This document shows positions 53,687 to 62,274 of a DNA stretch of 64,000 nucleotides, piece after piece (position 1 is the first letter of the stretch; each line of letters begins with the position of its first letter). The notes under the pieces are model-generated. The model saw only the letters and a list, made by a program, of their open reading frames with translations. It was not told the origin of the DNA and ran no database searches. The position numbers and the translations under genes were made by a program. Source of the DNA: CAIKBL01 sp964555355 (GTDB taxonomy: Bacteria; Pseudomonadota; Gammaproteobacteria; Ga0077536); assembly GCA_964555355.1 (NCBI GenBank), contig CAZKRY010000014.1, positions 138,368-202,367 on the forward strand, given 5' to 3'.

Positions 53687-54625
53687 TTAAGACGCGACGA
53701 GATTAGCGACCGGCACGAACGTGCCGTGGGCGGAAAGATCCGTAATACGTAAATGACTGCCGCCGAGCGGTTCGATCACGCAATGCACCCGCGAGATATC
53801 GCGCCAGTCGTTTTCGAGGACGGCATTACACATGGCGTCGCGCCCGATCAAATTGCGCGCGGTACCAAGCACCCAACGGCGCGCCTGATCGTCGATGAGG
53901 ATGAGGGGGGGGCCCATTTGCAGCACGAAATGATGCGCCGCGAGCCGCATTTGCAACGCGCTGCCGGTGGCCACCGACACGGTGGTTCCTTCACCTTTCA
54001 GCAAACGCGTGAATTCACTTTCGCCGAGCGCCGGTGAATCCAAAATGACCGAATCGAAAATCAGTGTGTCACGGAGATAGCTCGGAATTTCAAAGGTGGC
54101 ATCGGCATCCGCGTTGTTTGGCAAACTGAGCGATTCGGTGATGTCTTCCACGCGCGCCGTCACCGGCGCCGGCGCGGGCTGTGCGGTACGTTTTTTCAGC
54201 TTATAAATTTGTTTGATGACGTCTTGGCGCGAACGTAGGTACTGCATGTATTTCACAAAGGCAATCTTGCGCAGCTCGTCGTAATCCGTGCCTTTTTCGT
54301 TCAGTGCACGCACGATGTCGCGCCATTGATGGTCTTGCGAAAAAATCAGCGGGTCAGCGGTGCGCATAAAATCCGTAATGGCGCCTGGTACCTCGATGGT
54401 CTTCGCGAGGATATCCACCAGCCGTTGCTCGACTTGCTTGATGGATTGGGCTTCTTGTTTGAGTTCATCCGCACCGAGCGCGAGCAAATCGGTCAATTTT
54501 CGCGCCGGCAGATCGGTTCGGCTGTTCAGCGCGAACTCAAATTCGCCGGGTCCGCGGAACAATACTTCCTGGCCGCCCACCTCGAGCGACAAGGCCTTGG
54601 CAAATAGCCGGTTTAAGACACTCAT
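53687..54625 (-). CDS. FHA-domain protein with helical N-terminus
   Basis: 312 residues. The first 170 are helical and charged without a known domain (QSIKQVEQRLVDILAKT near 62); a proline/alanine linker (TAQPAPAPVTARV) follows. The FHA domain is near the C-terminus (about 235-305): LIGRDAMCNAVL, DISRVHCVIEPLGG and DLSAHGTFV, with the conserved glycine-arginine, serine-arginine and histidine positions. It probably binds a phosphothreonine made by the kinase at 19897 or another kinase. It overlaps the upstream aminopeptidase gene by four bases. Confidence 0.85.
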   Translation of the reverse strand: MSVLNRLFAKALSLEVGGQEVLFRGPGEFEFALNSRTDLPARKLTDLLALGADELKQEAQSIKQVEQRLVDILAKTIEVPGAITDFMRTADPLIFSQDHQWRDIVRALNEKGTDYDELRKIAFVKYMQYLRSRQDVIKQIYKLKKRTAQPAPAPVTARVEDITESLSLPNNADADATFEIPSYLRDTLIFDSVILDSPALGESEFTRLLKGEGTTVSVATGSALQMRLAAHHFVLQMGPPLILIDDQARRWVLGTARNLIGRDAMCNAVLENDWRDISRVHCVIEPLGGSHLRITDLSAHGTFVPVANLVAS

Positions 54626-55752
54626 CTGGAACTCCCTGTGCGCATCGCGGCATCCGTGCCGGTGAACTGCATGATTTCAAGGCAGCGCGGGGAAAGGGGA
54701 TCCGCCGTCGCGGCCCGCAAACAGGACTCGCGCACCGCTTTCGGGGCGTCAGCAAGCCGTTCGGCGGCGCGATAAAAGCGCGGTAAATCGTGCTCCACGT
54801 GGCGCAGTATAGCGATGAATGCATCAACATAAACGTAGTAAGCGTTGACCGACGCGAGCTTGGCGTTGTTGAGATCGCGCGCCAACCACGCGCCGTAGGA
54901 TGCGGCGTCACGGTAATGATGCCGCGTGCGTGCGAATTCCGCTTGTAAACCCGCCAAAATCTCGGCTTTAGCCGCGGTTTTCGCGGCGCTCGATGCGGCG
55001 CCCGCATACACGGTGGCGAGTCGCTCACGGTGGCGGAGGACGAGCGCAACAAACCGCGCATCATCCGTCGGACCCTCGGCCGTTTTCGGTGACGGTTCGC
55101 GCGACGAGCGCCATCGCGCGTAACCAACGTCGGCCACCGCGCTCGCAAAACTTTCATTGAACGCGGTGTCATTGGGTACATAGAGTCGTTGGTGCGCCAG
55201 TTCATGGAATAGCGTTTTCACGAGTTCTTCCTCGTCCCAACGCAGCATCGAACTGACCACCGGATCGGCGAACCAACCGAGCGTTGAGTAGGCGGCGACC
55301 CCACCGACATAGACGTCGTCGCCATCCGCGCGCCGCGCGGCGGCATCGCGCTCTGCGGCGGCTTCGGAGAAATATCCACGGTACTGTAGGCAGCCGATCA
55401 GCAAAAAGCAGGACTCTCGCAGGCGCAGCGACAGCGGTGGCGCGGCAAACACATTCCACACCACATACGGTCTCGGTAGCTGCACGTAAGCGGTGTAACT
55501 GGCATTGTCAGGTAGGCCCAATTCGTGGCTGGCAAAGGCCCGTGCCCGCAGTGCGATCTTAAGTTTTGCGCGTATGTCGGCGGGCGTCGTGGGATCGGCG
55601 ATAACCGCAGCGAGCGGGCGGCGCGCGAGCATGAGCTGCCAGTGACCGTGCACCGCCTGGCCATAAAATTTGAGCGACGCGCAGCCCGTCAACGCAACGC
55701 CTAGCCCTAACAGCATCAACGTGTTTAACCAGCGCGGATAAATGCGGAACAT
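54622..55752 (-). CDS. putative zinc aminopeptidase lipoprotein
   Basis: 376 residues from the ATG at 55752. The signal peptide ends in lipobox VALTGCAS (about residue 22), so it is membrane-anchored by lipid. The gluzincin-type motif HELAHQRLY (about 190) is followed by a second zinc glutamate in NESFAS; this pattern fits the putative aminopeptidase family (PF10023). Other conserved blocks include RESCFLLIGCLQYRGYFS, given by its cysteines near 120. It may process cell-envelope peptides. It is coupled to the FHA gene. Confidence 0.85.
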   Translation of the reverse strand: MFRIYPRWLNTLMLLGLGVALTGCASLKFYGQAVHGHWQLMLARRPLAAVIADPTTPADIRAKLKIALRARAFASHELGLPDNASYTAYVQLPRPYVVWNVFAAPPLSLRLRESCFLLIGCLQYRGYFSEAAAERDAAARRADGDDVYVGGVAAYSTLGWFADPVVSSMLRWDEEELVKTLFHELAHQRLYVPNDTAFNESFASAVADVGYARWRSSREPSPKTAEGPTDDARFVALVLRHRERLATVYAGAASSAAKTAAKAEILAGLQAEFARTRHHYRDAASYGAWLARDLNNAKLASVNAYYVYVDAFIAILRHVEHDLPRFYRAAERLADAPKAVRESCLRAATADPLSPRCLEIMQFTGTDAAMRTGSSR

Positions 55753-55801
55753 GCGGTGATTGTAACGGTCGGCACCCGCCAAACGGTTCTACAATGAGAC
55801 C

Positions 55802-56695
55802 ATGCAAAGCCAACGTTTTTCCGCTCCACTCATTTCCGCCGTTGCGCTATCCGCGCGTTGCGCGGACCCCACGCCGCTGGTCATTGTCGATTGCCGCTTT
55901 GATTTAACCAATCCCGCGGCCGGACGCGCCGCGTACGCGGCTGGACACATCCCGGGTGCGGTGTATGCCCACCTGGATGAGGCGCTATCCGGTCCGCCGC
56001 TCACCGATTGTGGTCGCCATCCGTTGCCTAGCGAAGCAGCGCTGCGTGCGACGTTTGGCGCACTCGGCATCGCGCCCGATTCAACCGTGATCGCTTATGA
56101 CGACGCCGGCGGTGGACTCGCCGCAGCGCGACTATGGTGGCTGTTGCGATGTTTTGACCATGCCAAGGTCGCAGTGCTCGATGGGGGTTGGTCTGCTTGG
56201 TTAAAGGCTGGCGGCGCGCAACGCGGGGGAAATGAGGCCACCTCGCCGTGCATTTACGATGGCGTAGCGGACTGGCGGCGACGAGTGCTGCTCGCGGATA
56301 TCAAACCATCGATGACGCTGCTTGACGCCCGCGACCCGGTGCGATTCCGTGGCGAGCAGGAGCCGATTGATCCAATCCCTGGGCATATCCCGGGGGCACG
56401 AAATCATTTTTGGCGTCAAAACCTCGGCCCGGACGGTACATTTCGCGCGCCGACGGCATTGCGCGAGGCATTCATAAGCAGTTTGGGTACACTACCGGAT
56501 GCCGATACCGTGCATTACTGCGGATCGGGCGTTTCGGCATGCCACAACGTGCTAGCGCAGGTGTATGCAGGTCTCCCGGAGCCGCGGATTTATTGCGGAT
56601 CTTGGAGCGAATGGTGCCGCGACTCCACGCGCCCGATTGCCATGGGGCCGGACGGCGGGGCCGGCGACACAACAATAAAGGCTGCAGGAAATTGA
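55802..56695 (+). CDS. sulfurtransferase (thiosulfate or 3-mercaptopyruvate)
   Basis: 297 residues in two rhodanese modules. The inactive N-terminal module (VIVDCRFDL near 22) is followed by the active one, with the catalytic cysteine in VHYCGSGVSACHNVLA (about 237). CGSGVSA lies between the CRxGx[RT] of rhodanese and the CGSGVTA of mercaptopyruvate transferases, closer to the latter. It transfers sulfur to cyanide or thiols. It starts 49 bases from the divergent aminopeptidase gene and ends two bases before the VWA-FHA gene. Confidence 0.92.
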   Translation: MQSQRFSAPLISAVALSARCADPTPLVIVDCRFDLTNPAAGRAAYAAGHIPGAVYAHLDEALSGPPLTDCGRHPLPSEAALRATFGALGIAPDSTVIAYDDAGGGLAAARLWWLLRCFDHAKVAVLDGGWSAWLKAGGAQRGGNEATSPCIYDGVADWRRRVLLADIKPSMTLLDARDPVRFRGEQEPIDPIPGHIPGARNHFWRQNLGPDGTFRAPTALREAFISSLGTLPDADTVHYCGSGVSACHNVLAQVYAGLPEPRIYCGSWSEWCRDSTRPIAMGPDGGAGDTTIKAAGN

Positions 56696-56697
56696 CT

Positions 56698-59235
56698 ATG
56701 CTCAAGTACGCTCGTTATCTGGCTATTGCGCTGTCATTGTTTTCCGTCGGCGCGGGTGCGGTACCGCACGATGTCATGCTGGTGCTCGATAATTCCGGCA
56801 GCATGCGCAAGATCGATCGCGATCTGCTCGCGAAATCCGCCGCGCTGGATTTTCTGACGCGCCTGCCTGCCGATTTTCGCGCCGGGGTCATTTTGTTCGA
56901 TGAAAACGCGCGCTTAATCCACGCGCTGACCGAACTCAATGACGCATCGAAAGCCGAAATCACCGCCGGCCTCGCCGGGATGAACTACCGCGGCAACTAC
57001 ACCGATGGCCCCGCGGCCATAGAACGCGCGATGTATGAATTGCAAACCAAGGGCCGCGCGGAAGCGTTAAAGAGCATTGTGTTTGTCTCCGACGGTGATG
57101 TCGATACCGGGGACAAAACACGTGATACCGAGCGTCGCCAGTGGCTGCGTGTAAAACTCGCCAAAGAGGCGGCCGAGCAGGGCATTCGCATCGTGCCAAT
57201 CGCGTTCACCGAAAACGCCGATGTGCAATTGATTGAAGACTTGGCCGGTGCCACCAATGGTGTGGCCGTGCGTGCCATTCAGCCGGCTGACCTCGCAGGT
57301 GCTTATGCACAGTTGCTCGAACGTTTGCAGACCTTGACTGCGTTGGCACCGGTCGCGCCGCCGGTGCCTGAACCACCGCCGGCGGTCGTGCCAGCTCCGC
57401 CTGAAGTCGCCCCGGTCCCGGCACCATCGGCACCCGAAGCGCCACCGCCGGCACCGACTGCCGCGGCACCTACGGTAGAGCCGGCACCGCCACCCGTGGA
57501 AGTCGCGCCGCCTCCGCCGCCGGCGCCGGCGCCGGGCCCAGCTCTCCAGGGAGAAATGCCGGCATTGACGGCCGAAGAGCGCGCTGCGCTCGAACAGCTT
57601 GCCAAAGACACCGGCGTGCCCGTCGAGCAATTGATGAAGGAACTTGAAAACGCCCCCGCCGGACAAGCAGTGGTAGTGCAACCGGATGAAGCCCCGGCCG
57701 CGCCGGCGAGCGGAATATCGACCACCGCGCTCTTGGCGGCGATAGGTGGGCTGGGTGTACTGGTGGCGGGTGTGGTGTGGTGGCTATCGCGCCGTAAGCG
57801 TGAAACCCCCGTGGCGGCTGCGGTCAGCGCAATACCCGTGGCACCGGCTGTTCAAGGCAAGGCCGCGGAAGCTTTTTTGATCGATATTAACGGTGTCACC
57901 ACCGAATCCGCTCGGCGCATTACCGAACGCCAACTCATCGTCGGTCGCACGGCGGGCTCCGATACGGAATTCTTAGATTATTTCGTGATCAACAAAGCCA
58001 CTGTCGGGCGACGCCACGCCATCATCAAATACAAAGACCATGCGTTTTGGCTGGTCGATCAAGGTAGCGTCAACGGCACGTTCGTGAATAACGAGCGCCT
58101 ACTCGGCGAGCGTTTGCTGCGACATGGTGACCGCATCAAGTTTCATAAGTTTGAGTTTGAGTTTTCTTATCCCGAGATGGCGGATGCCAATCGAACGGTA
58201 GTCGGGATTTCGGGCGATCAAACGATCGTTGCTTCGCAGGATTCAACGATGTCCGCGACCTCCGCGTCGCTCCGTCGCGATACCACGCGCTTCACGGCAG
58301 GCGCGGCCGCCGCGTCGAGCGGAACCGAAGCCTGGCTCAACGAAGGCGCGCTCGCCAATGTGCCCGGGCAGGTGGCTGCGGGTGATCCGTTCGATGTCAC
58401 CAAAGAAGGGGATCTCGATTCGCTGGAAGCCGATAAGAACGCGTTTTTTGGCGGTAACGATCCGCACGCGTTGGCGGCCGAGCCGCGCGCCATCGTCGCC
58501 GATGGCGACGATACTTTTGACGATGATGGCATCGGCACGGTCGCGCGCGCCGGCATGGTGGACGACGAGCCGCAAGACGACGAGGATGACTTTGGCGTCG
58601 ATGTGAACCTCGATGTGCTGGAGGAAATGCCAACGAGCGCGCCGTTGAGTCCGACGGCCGTGGCGGGACGTTCGGATTTCGATGCCGAGGCCTCGGCCTT
58701 CTTTGACGATATTACAGTTGGCCCCTCCCCGGACCTCATGAAAAACGTCGGGCGAGATGATGTTGACATGGAAGTGTTGGATATCACCAAAGTCCCAGGT
58801 GTGGGCGATGACGAATCCACACACGGGTTTGCGCCGCCGGCCACCGTCATGCGCTCACCCGGCGAACGTACCGGCACCAAACCGCCGCTCGACACCGGCA
58901 GCTTTGGCGAATTGACCACCATCGCGCGCGACCTCGAAAACGATGGGGTGAGCGTGGATGATTTCATCGACACCGGATCTTTTGACAACCCGACGTTGGT
59001 ACCGCAATCGCCACGAAAGGTCGGCGGCAGCGATATATCGGTGGATGAATTCATCAGCACCGGTATGTTTGACGGCAAACAACTCACCAACGAAGACACC
59101 ACGTTGCTCCCGCCTAGCGCACAGGCGGACGACATTTTCGATGTCACCGGCACAGACGATATTCCGAGCCAAGAAACGGTGGTGCTTGAGAATCCGCCGC
59201 ACCCTAAAAAGGGCGGTCCAGACGAGCGGCGTTGA
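56698..59235 (+). CDS. VWA-FHA membrane protein
   Basis: 845 residues from the ATG at 56698, preceded by GCAGGAA. Signal peptide (MLKYARYLAIALSLFSVGAG), then a von Willebrand A domain (about 24-210) with MIDAS DNSGSM, YTDG and VSDGDVDTGD. A proline/alanine-rich linker (about 220-285) leads to a membrane helix (about 345-362, IGGLGVLVAGVVWWLSRRK) and a cytoplasmic FHA domain (about 400-490) with LIVGRTAGSDTEF, GRRHAIIKYK and VDQGSVNGTFV. The remaining 350 residues are acidic and low in structure (repeated DDFIDTGSFD and DEFISTGMFD motifs rich in Asp, Thr and Ser) and look like phosphorylation targets. It may link envelope sensing to FHA-mediated signalling. Confidence 0.9.
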   Translation: MLKYARYLAIALSLFSVGAGAVPHDVMLVLDNSGSMRKIDRDLLAKSAALDFLTRLPADFRAGVILFDENARLIHALTELNDASKAEITAGLAGMNYRGNYTDGPAAIERAMYELQTKGRAEALKSIVFVSDGDVDTGDKTRDTERRQWLRVKLAKEAAEQGIRIVPIAFTENADVQLIEDLAGATNGVAVRAIQPADLAGAYAQLLERLQTLTALAPVAPPVPEPPPAVVPAPPEVAPVPAPSAPEAPPPAPTAAAPTVEPAPPPVEVAPPPPPAPAPGPALQGEMPALTAEERAALEQLAKDTGVPVEQLMKELENAPAGQAVVVQPDEAPAAPASGISTTALLAAIGGLGVLVAGVVWWLSRRKRETPVAAAVSAIPVAPAVQGKAAEAFLIDINGVTTESARRITERQLIVGRTAGSDTEFLDYFVINKATVGRRHAIIKYKDHAFWLVDQGSVNGTFVNNERLLGERLLRHGDRIKFHKFEFEFSYPEMADANRTVVGISGDQTIVASQDSTMSATSASLRRDTTRFTAGAAAASSGTEAWLNEGALANVPGQVAAGDPFDVTKEGDLDSLEADKNAFFGGNDPHALAAEPRAIVADGDDTFDDDGIGTVARAGMVDDEPQDDEDDFGVDVNLDVLEEMPTSAPLSPTAVAGRSDFDAEASAFFDDITVGPSPDLMKNVGRDDVDMEVLDITKVPGVGDDESTHGFAPPATVMRSPGERTGTKPPLDTGSFGELTTIARDLENDGVSVDDFIDTGSFDNPTLVPQSPRKVGGSDISVDEFISTGMFDGKQLTNEDTTLLPPSAQADDIFDVTGTDDIPSQETVVLENPPHPKKGGPDERR

Positions 59236-59282
59236 CGGTTGCCTGCGTCAGCGACTAAGCGCTCGCCAGCGGTGCTCGCGGC

Positions 59283-60263
59283 GTGACGGATAAATCGTTT
59301 GAGCTTCTCGCGCGTTTGAGCGATGGCCAAACGCACTCCGGAGAGAGTTTGGCGCATGCACTTAGCATTACGCGTGGCGCCGTGTGGAACCGCGTGCAAC
59401 GCCTGCAGGCAAGGGGCGTCGATATCTTCGCCGTGACCGGTAAAGGCTATCGCCTGGCGCAACCTTACGAATTTTTAAACGCAGAGATCATTCGCGCGCG
59501 ATTGCAGCCGGAAACCGCCGCGCGGTTAGCCGAAGTCGCCTGTGTGACTGAAACAGATTCCACCAACCAACGCTTACTCGAACGCATACCGCGCGCGCGC
59601 GTGCACGCCTGCGCGCTGTTCGCCGAATATCAGACGGCGGGCCGTGGACGGCGCGGTGATGTGTGGATCGCGCCGCCGGGCAGTGGGCTATGCGGCTCCT
59701 TAGGCTGGCGGTTCGACGCACCGCCGCCGACGATGAGCGCGTTGAGTCTCGCGATCGGCGTGGCGGTTGCGAATACCGCGGCGACGTGCGGCGCGGGCGG
59801 CGTGCAACTTAAGTGGCCGAATGATGTGCTGCTCGATGGGCGCAAGCTCGCCGGCATTTTAATCGAGATGCGCGCCGAGTACGGCGGGCCGAGTACCGTG
59901 GTTATCGGCATTGGCTTGAATACCGCAATCCCAGCTGCGGTACGGGCGAAGATTACCCAACCCGTGGCGGATTTAAGTGAAGCATTAGGCGCCGCGCCAT
60001 CGCGAAATACGTTAGCGGCGACGTTGCTTGATCACGTGGTGGATACGTTGGCGCGCTTTGCAGCCGACGGCTTCGCGCCATTCGTGCCGGCGTGGCAGCG
60101 CTACGATGGATTGGTCGGGCGAGCCGTGCAATTGGAATTGCCCGATCGCAAAGTCATTGGCACCGCGCGTGGCGTGGATGCCGGCGGCATGCTGGTGATC
60201 GAACACCATGGCCAACATGAAAAATTTCTCTCGGGACACGTTCGATTGGCGGATGCGGCATGA
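59283..60263 (+). CDS. birA: biotin-protein ligase/repressor BirA
   Basis: 326 residues from a GTG start. An N-terminal helix-turn-helix (GESLAHALSITRGAVWNRVQ) is followed by the ligase domain: TDSTNQRLLE (about 91), GRGRRGDVWIAPPGSG (about 119) and KWPNDVLLDGRKLAGILIE (about 177), and a C-terminal SH3-like domain. It attaches biotin to carboxylases and represses biotin genes. It overlaps coaX by four bases (ATGA), the common birA-coaX order. Confidence 0.95.
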   Translation: MTDKSFELLARLSDGQTHSGESLAHALSITRGAVWNRVQRLQARGVDIFAVTGKGYRLAQPYEFLNAEIIRARLQPETAARLAEVACVTETDSTNQRLLERIPRARVHACALFAEYQTAGRGRRGDVWIAPPGSGLCGSLGWRFDAPPPTMSALSLAIGVAVANTAATCGAGGVQLKWPNDVLLDGRKLAGILIEMRAEYGGPSTVVIGIGLNTAIPAAVRAKITQPVADLSEALGAAPSRNTLAATLLDHVVDTLARFAADGFAPFVPAWQRYDGLVGRAVQLELPDRKVIGTARGVDAGGMLVIEHHGQHEKFLSGHVRLADAA

Positions 60264-61003
60264 GGCTTTTAATCGATATCGGTAACTCGCGCATTAAAGG
60301 CGGCGTTGAGATGCGCGGCGCAATCCGTCAGCTCGAACCCTGTGATTGGCGCAAGTTAACGCCGATGGAAGCGTGTTTGCGTGTGTTTGGTAATGTCACC
60401 AAACCCGAACGCGTGTTGGTCTCCAACGTGGCCGGCAATGCGATCGCGAATGCGCTGACGGAGTGGATAACGCAACGGTGGAACGTGACACCGGAATTCG
60501 TTGCCGTACGCCCCGTGTGTGCCGGTATGAGAACGCTTTACGAACGGCCGGCGCAGCTTGGCATCGATCGCTGGTTGGCCGCACTTGCGGGTTACAAGCG
60601 CGCGCAAGGCGCGGTGTGTGTGGTGGATGCCGGCACGGCGTTGACGGTAGATGTGGTGACCGCCAATGGCGAACACCGCGGTGGACTGATCGCGCCGGGT
60701 TTAAGTTTGATGGCGCGCAGTTTGACGCAAGGCACCGCACAGTTATCGCTCGATCACGTACAAACCATCGACCGCTTCGCCACCAACACCGCGCACGCCA
60801 TTTCGCTGGGTTGCCGCGAAGCCATCGCCGGTATCTTGTTACGCACGGCGGAGCGTTGGCAACACGAACTCCATGACTCACCGACCTGGTACGCCACCGG
60901 TGGCGAAGCAAGCGTCATCAAAGAATTAAGCCCCGTGCCGATCACCGTGGTGCCGGATTTGGTACTCGCCGGCATTGCGCTGGCCGCGGACGCACATGAA
61001 TAA
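60260..61003 (+). CDS. coaX: type III pantothenate kinase
   Basis: 247 residues. The first phosphate-binding motif is LIDIGNSRIKGG (residues 3-14), the GIDRWLAALAG segment comes at about 92 and VDAGTALTVDVV at about 121, all CoaX. It is the first step of coenzyme A synthesis. It overlaps birA and leads to the SPOR-domain protein 12 bases later. Confidence 0.94.
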   Translation: MRLLIDIGNSRIKGGVEMRGAIRQLEPCDWRKLTPMEACLRVFGNVTKPERVLVSNVAGNAIANALTEWITQRWNVTPEFVAVRPVCAGMRTLYERPAQLGIDRWLAALAGYKRAQGAVCVVDAGTALTVDVVTANGEHRGGLIAPGLSLMARSLTQGTAQLSLDHVQTIDRFATNTAHAISLGCREAIAGILLRTAERWQHELHDSPTWYATGGEASVIKELSPVPITVVPDLVLAGIALAADAHE

Positions 61004-61015
61004 CCCGCCGCGCGC

Positions 61016-61972
61016 ATGAAATGGTTGGCGTTAATTTTGGTGGTGCTTAACGCAGCGTTTTTTGGATGGCGCTTTGAGATGCAATTGCGCGCAACGCGTA
61101 ACGCCGAACGGCCCGCGGTACCGCTCCCGATGGGCGCGCCATCGCTGACATTAGTCTCCGAACTCGACCAACTGCCGCCGATGATCGAAGAAGCAAAATT
61201 AGAACCCGCATTCGCGGAGGCCGCCGGTGCCGCGCCTGCGCCGGAATCACCTTCTGTGTTGCCGGCACCGTATGAAGAAAAAACGCCAAGCTTTGCCCAT
61301 GAGGTGTATGTGCCGAGTGCACAAGTAGTCGCACGCGATACAACCGCACCTACCGAACAAGCACCGGCAGCGTCCTCCTCAACGCCGCCTGCGGCCGCGC
61401 CCGCCATCGTCGCCGAAGACCTAAGCGCAACGGCGCTCGATCCCGATGCGCCCAAAATTGAAGCGCGCGCCGCGCGCGGCGGCGCGGCGCTTGATCAATG
61501 TGTGCAAATCGGCCCCTTTCCCGCACCGCGCGATGCGGATGCGATGGAAACGTGGCTGAGTCCGCGCGCAAGCACGCTGTATCGTGTGCTGGAAGTAGTC
61601 GGCAAGAAGCGTTTTTATTGGGTGTATTTGGAACCGGAATCCCCGGACGAAGCGCGCGCCAAAGTGGCAGAGCTTGAACACAAAGGGGTGAAAGATTATC
61701 TACTCATCAAACGCGAAGGCATCAAAAACGCTATCTCGCTTGGTCTCTTCAGCTCGCAAGACTCCGTTAATCGCCGCTTGACCGAGATGAACCAACAAGG
61801 TTACCGGCCGATAGTGGTACCGCGCATCGAGGTGAAAGATCGCGAATGGTTGCGCGCGAAGCTTGCAGCCGGTGCTACTGACTCAAATCAAGTGCCTACG
61901 GAATTGCTGGCCGGCGGCACCGTGCAGCCCATCGCCTGCGCACAAATTGCCGAGTTCACCCCAAGCCCCTAA
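61016..61972 (+). CDS. SPOR-domain-containing membrane protein
   Basis: 318 residues. One N-terminal membrane helix (MKWLALILVVLNAAFFGWRF) anchors it; a proline/alanine-rich linker (70-140) runs into the periplasm. The SPOR-like region lies at about 165-270: CVQIGPFPAPRDADAM, VYLEPESPDEARAKVAEL, ISLGLFSSQDSVNRRLTEM. Such domains bind denuded peptidoglycan at the septum. It follows coaX as usual in this gene order and ends 39 bases before the tRNA. Confidence 0.85.
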   Translation: MKWLALILVVLNAAFFGWRFEMQLRATRNAERPAVPLPMGAPSLTLVSELDQLPPMIEEAKLEPAFAEAAGAAPAPESPSVLPAPYEEKTPSFAHEVYVPSAQVVARDTTAPTEQAPAASSSTPPAAAPAIVAEDLSATALDPDAPKIEARAARGGAALDQCVQIGPFPAPRDADAMETWLSPRASTLYRVLEVVGKKRFYWVYLEPESPDEARAKVAELEHKGVKDYLLIKREGIKNAISLGLFSSQDSVNRRLTEMNQQGYRPIVVPRIEVKDREWLRAKLAAGATDSNQVPTELLAGGTVQPIACAQIAEFTPSP

Positions 61973-62011
61973 AATGCGCGCGCCTCACACGGCGTTTCTA
62001 TCGACATCCTT

Positions 62012-62086
62012 GCCGGATTAGCACAGTGGTAGTGCAGCGGTTTTGTAAACCGAAGGTCGGGGGTTCAAATCCCTCATCCGGCACCA
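62012..62086 (+). tRNA. tRNA-Thr (anticodon UGU)
   Basis: The sequence GCCGGAT (62012-62018) pairs with ATCCGGC (62076-62082) as acceptor stem; D arm GCACAGTGGTAGTGC, anticodon loop TTTGTAA with anticodon TGT, T arm with GGGTTCAAATCCC, and an encoded CCA (62084-62086). Outer bases of the anticodon stem form one mismatch (G-A). It would read ACA codons. Its 3' part is a usual attachment site for integrases, and an integrase gene follows 188 bases downstream. Confidence 0.95.
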
Positions 62087-62202
62087 GTACACCTTCCCAG
62101 AACGTCCAATAACTTCCAATTCCCGTCCCAATTTGATCGCATAAACAACAAGTTGTAGTTTATCTCTGTCCCGTGACTTCTCCCAACAGCCGGAGCTAGA
62201 GC

Positions 62203-62248
62203 GGGGCAACTGTCGGGGCAACTCAATTTCCCAAAAAACAGTTGCCCC
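62203..62248. repeat. GGGGCAACT direct and inverted repeats before the integrase
   Basis: GGGGCAACTG (62203-62212) and GGGGCAACT (62215-62223) are direct repeats 12 bases apart, and CAGTTGCCCC (62239-62248) is their inverted copy. They sit between the tRNA and the integrase start and could be arm-type sites for the integrase or an operator for its gene. Binding is not shown by sequence. Confidence 0.6.
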
Positions 62249-62274
62249 AGATTTTGCGAAAATGAGGGTGAACT

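Noticed and set aside
56410..56697. Extension of the VWA-FHA protein into the sulfurtransferase gene
   Set aside because: The signal peptide and Shine-Dalgarno at 56698 mark the real start; the upstream residues are out of frame with the sulfurtransferase.
58218..59462. A 414-codon frame antisense to the VWA-FHA gene
   Set aside because: Its serine/proline-rich translation reflects the acidic low-complexity coding strand.
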